Shown here one piece after another: positions 57,390 through 64,000 of a stretch of DNA of 64,000 nt. Source of the stretch: Terebella lapidaria (lineage: Eukaryota > Annelida > Polychaeta > Terebellida > Terebellidae); contig OX424568.1 of assembly GCA_949152475.1 (NCBI GenBank), positions 19,753,667 to 19,817,666 on the forward strand, written 5' to 3'. Under the pieces are notes generated by a model that had not been told where the DNA came from, did not search any database, and saw nothing but the letters and a program-made list of their open reading frames with translations. Both the position numbers and the translations under genes were made by a program. The number at the start of each line of letters is the position of its first letter. Positions within the stretch are counted from its first letter, which is position 1.

Positions 57390-59180
57390 GGGTACATGTA
57401 GTCAGTCAGATCGGAGTGTGGATGTTCTAGGGTCAGTCAGAAATGAGAAAACGAGATACGTGTAATATAGTTATTTTCGAAGTATTACCATCTGACAAAA
57501 TGATGTATGTGAAAATTAATAGGCTTAGCCTCAAAAGACAGACAATCCTTTTAGAACATATTTATTACATTCTATATTTACCACTTCACATATAAAGCTA
57601 GTTTCCATTTATATATTTATCACTAGAGTTTATCACTATAGCTCACTTAAAACCTCTGTTACCACAACAACGTAAATAACTATTTTGATATAATCGTTAT
57701 TTACCAACTACCATTATGCTACATAATTATTTGATTATAACATTGAAATCTATATTTTTTCAATTCTGGAATAGCCTACATATATATTTTTTTTATCTTC
57801 CATGAAAATGACAAGTAAAATATTACTGCAACATGATTGCTGAGTAAACATTTGCTTGAATTTTGTTTCAATTTCAAAAAGTACAGAATAAATGAACCAT
57901 TATGAAGCAAAGCGAAAAAACAAACATGACAAAATACATTGTAAAACTCATCCCTGAACAAATATTGTGTCTAAAATTGTGAGAATAGTTTCGTAAATAG
58001 AAATTTGACTAGACTTGCTTAGGGTTGACAAAGTTACTGGCACAATATTAATGCACTGTTATGCAAATCAGTCTATTGAATGTGAATATATTCATGTGAT
58101 AAACAGTAGCATATTCAGTTGAAGTCCAAGACCATAACGATGAGAACAAAATCTACATGTACACATGTACGGACCATGTCTACCATAACAAACATGTGTG
58201 AACACAAAATAACAAAGGCAACAAAAGAAGCAAACAAATCTGGATTCTGATATGCTTCAACAATCTATTTAGGTGTATTTTCTAGCTTGCGACTAATGCT
58301 TCAACAATGAACTTTTCAGTTCAAGAATTGAACAAATAAAAATTCAACATTGAAACAGTATGTACAACATAGCAGTTTTTAATAGCTCCAGTAAACACAA
58401 TAAACGCTATGAAACAATTGCAGAATTTTTCATATTCAAACCAAATACTCAAAACATTTCTAAATCGATGTATTCGCAATGAAGACAAAGATACCCGATA
58501 TTAGGGGGAAAAAAACAAGTAATTATCTATGTATAATATATCTATGTAAATATAAATTGTTTTGATAAGTATTACGTTTTGAATTTCACCACAAATGACC
58601 ATAAATCAACAGGCTTTACCACAAATTCTATGTTGCAGACCATATGTCATATTAAACCAATTTTTTTTCAAACCAAGCTATCCAGAAACAGTGGATCCAT
58701 TCCAAGCCATATTCACATTTACATAAATTCACTGTACATAAAATACTTGGTATGTTCCCAAGCATGGTTAAAATATCTGATAAGTATCTGATAAAATTTA
58801 TCACGAATATTTCCAGGTACACACATTAATACAGCTTCACTATACATACAGAACAATAACAAATACAATATACAGTAAATGCAACCCAATACTTTTTCAT
58901 GACAATAACTATGTTATACCTGATAACCTATGTAAAACAATAACAGCACACAAATAAAATTGTTACTTTTCAGCACAAATTAAGAATGCACCCGTTTGAT
59001 AACACGATGATGGGAACAAAATATCAGCACAAGTGAACCAAACAGTACACTGATTTGATTATATACTCTAATGTCATAACTCGCACAAATATTGCACAGT
59101 AAATTTTCATCATTAATGACACATTGTACACATTCAATAATATCGGAAATTTATCACTGGTTTCACAAAACATCGTTGTT
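57390..59180 (-). other. 3' flank or 3' UTR of the TBC1D24-like gene
   Basis: Very AT-rich, with several minus-strand AATAAA candidates (for example in AATGTAATAAATATG near 57563). No frame or repeat recognised. How far the 3' UTR extends cannot be decided from sequence. Confidence 0.4.
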
Positions 59181-62100
59181 TCATTGCGTGTTTTCCGCGA
59201 AGCCAAACACTTCGATGGTCAGACATTGGAAGTCCCCTGATCCCGCGAGCGGTTCGTTGTCAAAGGTCGCACATTTCTGGCTCCGTCCATCGAATAAGTT
59301 GTCGTCCAATGAGAGCGCGACACCACCACCGCTGTAGATAGTAGATAGTGTAGATAGTAGATAGTAGATAAGGTAGATACAATGTAGTATATAGTGTATA
59401 TATGATTTTCAAGTGTATTTAGCAGAATGAACTATTTTTGTCCACTTGTATATCAAATCTGAAGGCAGTTTCATTCGTATTTATTTCATTTCGGAGAATA
59501 CATCATGCTATATGAACATACATTTAAATGTATGAATCAGCAATCATATGGCTGTGATAATATCTCGTGCCATAATCTCAATGTACATGCATATTATCAT
59601 CATGATTATTATCATATGTACATATAAAGTATATAACTGTATATGATTTAAAACTGTAAATAAGAATGATACAATTCATTTTCACATGCTACAAATTACA
59701 AGCAATTTCACCAAGTCACGTCTTGACAACTTACCCTCCGCCAATCTGCAAAGAGTTTGTATCCCCTCTCATGAAGAGACAGGCCGACGAAGGCGTCTCG
59801 TTTTGCAGTCGGATTCCCACCCACTCATAGCGCCGTCGTTTCGGGCTCAGCGTGAACACAAAGCTCTCCCCAGTACCGTAATACTTGCCGCCCTTGATAA
59901 CCCTTTCACCCCAGTCATCCGTGCAGTACGCCCCAAACACCTGGAAACCATGACGATAATTTGCATATTTCGTTGCAGATTTTCATTTATGGTGAAATTC
60001 ATACATTCGGAATATATATGTTTAGAGGAGTTTACATGTCGAATATAAATTTGGTTACTTTTTAATAATAAATGGTGGTGGCTTTTTATGAAGTGGTGTT
60101 TTTTTGTACAGATTTTACATGAGCAGTATGAAAATTGACATAATATAGCTTGAAGAAACAAAATACAAAGATTGTAAATAGGATATACATAATATAGCTT
60201 TAAACTTGTGATTTTCATTCATAACTCAAGAACCTACCTCGTTTCTCGTAGTTTTGATGACGAGCAATGTGGGTTCCGTGCCTTCGATGCGCGCGTAGAA
60301 CGTCATGAGGCTGGTCCCGTGCTCCGCGGAGGTGTAGAGGAGGGTGGGCTGGTTCAAGGTTACTCGCCGTGGTAACCAGCTCCAGATCGCCTGCCACTGG
60401 GGGGGGGGGGGGGGGGGTGCAGTATACTTTGCAGATTATTGATTGATAAAGAAATATTTATTTGCAATGATTGTACCAACAAACATGTTGCTGATATACC
60501 TACCAATGGATATTTAGGTTAGTTTGGCAGCAATATACATACCATACATGTATATATGTGAATACTATTATACAAAATGTATTGATACATGTAAATGAAA
60601 CGATGTTCCTTAAACTTGATTATGTCTTATAGATACATCACCAATATTAGATACAGGTAAATGCGTGTTTAGCAGATGGTTGACAATGAAATTCCAAGGT
60701 CATGTTGACGTTAATGTATTTTAACTCAGAATCTTAAACTGTCATACATTGACAAGTGAATCTTTTTTACCACACATTTCTGTCAAATTTTACTAATTTA
60801 CCACTTGTACTCACATCAGACACACTGAGCGTGCGGGACGGGCATTTGTTAGCGATTTGTGCGAGACCTTGGTGGTCATAGGAACACGACCGAGCACGCC
60901 GGCTCTGTTGTCATAGCAACCGTAGTTAGAGGCAGGCAATAGAAAAAGCACAGAACAGTACTGGGGGGTAGGGTCATACATAGTAAATTGCAGTGGTGAA
61001 GGAAACATCAGAGATGATGATTGAAACATTAGCACACTAGATAGATTAGTCATTATATTATATGGAGTCTATATGCAGCTTGTAGACTCAGTGTAAGTAC
61101 ATCTAGTGAGCATAGCCAAGCACAATGGAGTTTATGAAATCATTGAAATTGAAACTAACAGTAGTGAACTATCAATGTATAATAAACCTCAAAGAAACAC
61201 CAGGCATACAGGTAGTATCTAGCAAGGGAATTGATTAGGTACAGAGAGCTACACTCAAAATGTAATATCAGAAAAAATTAGCCCAAAGGCTAAGATAGGT
61301 TACCGGACAATTTTGGTTTGGCCATGGCAGCATTGGCAGGTAACAGACCTTGAGATTTACCAATCAAGGTTCGCAGTGTAAACATATGACCTTGGGATTT
61401 ACCAATCAAGGTCATCCGTATGAACTTCGATGTAACCATTACATGTATGTGTGCGGCATTTGATATTCTATATGTTGGGTGGAATCGTTTAGGACGCTCA
61501 GGTCAATTTACACATTCCAAGTCAGACATTTGGCACTCAAGGTCATCTGACGTCAAGTTCAAGGTCATCATTAGTTGTGCCATATATGTCTTCCTATATG
61601 TTCATAATGCAAACATGAGCTCTATCTGCAAGCATTTCATCTACAAAGGCATTTTTTGACCCCAAAATGGCTGTTTTGACCTTTCAAGGTCATCGAAGGT
61701 CAAATTCAAGGTCACCACACAAGTCGCCATATATGACTTCCCATTTGAAAGTGCCAATTTCTAAGCTCTATCTTCAAGCGTTCTATGAGTACAGTCCTGA
61801 CAGCTCCCATTATGAAGGAAAAAAGTACCGGAAATTTTCTAAGTCCAAAATTTTTTTCAAAGGGTGAAAATTTTTTTTTGCCTAGAAATGGCCCAAAATG
61901 GATAGTAATGTTATTTGGGGCGAAAAAAATTTTTTTTCGCCGACCCGCCAAAAATTCAAAATGGCCGCCACACGGAAACCGGCAGATTTAGGGCAACCAA
62001 ACTTTTACATATCACAGAGGTATATGAGGGGAATCTTTTGAAACCAAAAACTCAAAACTGATCAGACAGTTTTTGAGAAAATGGCCGTCAAAGTCCAAAA

Positions 62101-63186
62101 TTTAACGTTTTTCGACAAAAACGGCCGCCATTTTGAAAAAAATGCGAAAATCAAAAAACAAAAAAATACCTCCTTCTCAAAATATTTTTAGGCATTTTTG
62201 TGCAAAATTTCAGAAAGATTCGATCGTTAACTTTAAAGATAAAAATGTTAACGCCGGACGGACGGACGGACGTGCGGACGAGACCATCTTGTGTGCCTTT
62301 TACATGTTAAATTTCCTATCTAAAATAGGCACACAACTCCCCAAAATAGGCACACAAGAAGAAATTTCCTCACAACTTATGGTTGTGTGCCTTTTCTAGT
62401 CACACAACCATACTCTCGTCCGCCCGGCTAGACGGACGGACGACGGACGCAACGCCATGCCAATAGGTTATCGGACCAAAGGTCCGGTAACCTAAAATCA
62501 GTGAAAGGCAAATGCTTAATGTACATAATATACATGAAAAAGACTAATAAATCCAAAGTATCCACCAACCTTGGGGCGGGGGATACAATAAAGAAAGTGA
62601 CGAAGCAAAGCTCTTACATGTTTGCATGTTCAGATATACATGGGTACATGTAGGAGCACATACCTGGTCACTTGTGACGATATCTGACTTGATTCTGTCG
62701 ACTGATGGTAGGGTCATGGGTCCACTGAAGGATCGAGACACCTTCAAATTGAGTGACTCGCAGGATTCCGACTTTGGAATGGTGTTGGGCAGCGGAGCAT
62801 GACGCAAACTCTCGACATACATCTCACATTTCACGCGAAGCTTGCGGATTTCTTTCCGTGAAAGCCCGCGGATTCCAAATGCCAGCTAATTTTTTGCGAT
62901 GAAAAAAAGTGTGCCAATAACGTACGATGCTGATCATAATTGCATGTTTTTTTTTTCTATTGGCACGTGTATTCAAATGTTGAGTTTCCAATTAAACGGT
63001 ATCCTTTCCATATTGATAATGCTTTATAATAAGAACTCAACTTATATAAAACAGTGCACTGTATTTTCAAATTGGGAATGAAATCACCAACCTTGAGTAG
63101 TTTTTCTGGGCTGATGGGGAGATCTTCGCAGAACTGCGTCAACACGCGCTCCATATCGCTGTCGACTTTACCAGGGTGCGCCTTCA
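59181..63186 (-). CDS. TBC1D24-like protein, C-terminal part with TLDc domain (5' end outside window)
   Basis: Five coding exons on the minus strand with matching phases: 63186-63092, 62885-62664, 60396-60238, 59940-59735, 59331-59181 (TGA). Together they give about 277 residues. The order matches the C-terminal half of TBC1D24: a helix ending [14 protein letters not shown] joined to [17 protein letters not shown], then [83 protein letters not shown] and [14 protein letters not shown], ending [10 protein letters not shown]. The TLDc domain is complete. TBC1D24 combines a Rab-type TBC domain and TLDc, acts in vesicle traffic and oxidative-stress resistance, and its TLDc binds the V-ATPase. The TBC exons must lie beyond 64000. 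Element E5 sits in the 2.3 kb intron, and a run of 19 C (transcript sense) abuts the 60396 acceptor. Confidence 0.88.
61275..62497. mobile_element. Hairpin-ended element E5, inside a TBC1D24-like intron
   Basis: Edges AAATTAGCCCAAAGGCTAAG (left) and GGACCAAAGGTCCGGTAACC then TAAAA (right), inserted in an A-run (CAGAAAAAATTAG). The body is close to E3b/E4, with a single internal block. Just before the right edge, the segment between two GACGGACGG tracts (62282-62430) is different from E3b and carries four GGCACACAA or TTGTGTGCC motifs, so this cassette is variable between copies. Confidence 0.85.
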
Positions 63187-64000
63187 CTGGAAACGGAAAT
63201 ATTCTGATGAATAGCACATCTATCAACATGATCACGTACAGTACATGTAATTTAAATGTTTACAAGTCGGGATATGTAAAGAAATTACTTTCAAGAAGAA
63301 AATGATTGAGCAATCTGCTAGTAGTCATATGGTTTCCAGATTCACTTTGAACCTAATTCATGATATGTGAACGTGTAGACAAGAATTTATCTGCACGTGT
63401 CAGAAAATACAAGGGGATTTCATAAGTACTTGTATTGATGCACTATATGTGAGCCCTGTCTTCTGACCAGCATGACCAATGGCCATCACATACAATGTAT
63501 ATGTACCGTACAAACTTTAATGGGGGTCATTTATGTCTAATATATATAATAGCTATACATGCAACAAGGTATACAGAGCCAATACTACCAGTACGTATGA
63601 TTACATGAACATGTACGTGTATTTCTATGGGATGACTGACGATATTCATGTACTGTGGCCATGTTTGCAAGCAACTTACTCATTATAAAATTGTGTGACA
63701 TCATTACGAAGCATCATACCAGTTGCTCTATATACGATGTATGTACATCACATGTATACATACACTGAATACATGTCTTTTGCAACTTGATGGGGAAAGG
63801 AGGCTCAAAAAAACACAGCAACTATTCTGGAGAAACCCTGACACAAAGAAATAACAGTCCCTGTACGTGTACATTATGACTTCACAGCCAATACATTATG
63901 ATACAGGACAGTAGATTCTCCTTTACGATTTCGCTAGTTCAAGCTACCAGTACATGCATATGCATACGGCAATGTACATGTATAGGCCGAGGAAAGTTGA
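63187..64000. other. Intron of the TBC1D24-like gene (upstream part)
   Basis: Sequence upstream of the exon at 63186 (minus strand). I found no further exon with TBC-domain homology before the window ends. Confidence 0.45.

Overview
This is an AT-rich, repeat-dominated animal nuclear window. Genes with GT-AG introns and clear metazoan homologues (a TBC1D24-like TLDc protein and an RSRC1-like SR protein) sit among lone intronless reading frames and very many non-autonomous DNA transposons. The repeat style (short-motif foldbacks, hairpin-ended elements with CCGT-rich edges, a SINE-like tail ending in an AGCGC stem) suggests a marine invertebrate bilaterian. I cannot name the phylum from sequence alone. 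No bacterial operons, rRNA, tRNA or CRISPR were seen.

Layout. 1-7.2 kb: a diverged direct repeat, then a 5.1 kb terminal-inverted-repeat (TIR) element with a 5-bp target duplication and other repeats inside it. 7.7-9.4 kb: a foldback element made of 21-bp units, then a MITE. 11.4-12.1 kb: a Harbinger-like MITE. 12.5-15.5 kb: apolipoprotein-L-like gene 1 (5' noncoding exon plus one coding exon) with a foldback element in its 3' flank. 16.4-17.4 kb: a third foldback. 18.1-19.3 kb: a decayed beta-propeller gene. 20.8-22.8 kb: an intact intronless acyl-CoA oxidase. 23.1-30.5 kb: repeats, most of them inside the intron of apolipoprotein-L-like gene 2 (coding exon 30.5-31.3 kb). 35.0-36.6 kb (minus): an intronless secreted FAD-dependent oxidoreductase. 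36.9-40.3 kb: a large foldback. 44.1-47.0 kb (minus): an eight-exon RSRC1-like gene. 47.4-52.8 kb: a Mutator-like TIR element holding a nest of at least four younger elements. 54.3-56.7 kb (minus): a 5'-truncated LINE. 59.2-63.2 kb (minus): the last five coding exons of a TBC1D24-like gene.

The genes do not form a pathway. The two apolipoprotein-L-like genes are clear duplicates: same length, same exon plan, shared 5' exon core and shared 3' flank. The second copy preserves the empty site of the foldback that entered the first.

The strongest unusual signals are: (i) at least four unrelated foldback elements whose arms are built from short tandem motifs that switch orientation in the middle; (ii) a family of elements with a hairpin at each end, carrying ~134-bp tandem units rich in AGGTCA-type half-sites and inserted repeatedly into A-runs of one another; and (iii) several insertions that can be dated relative to each other from target duplications and empty sites.
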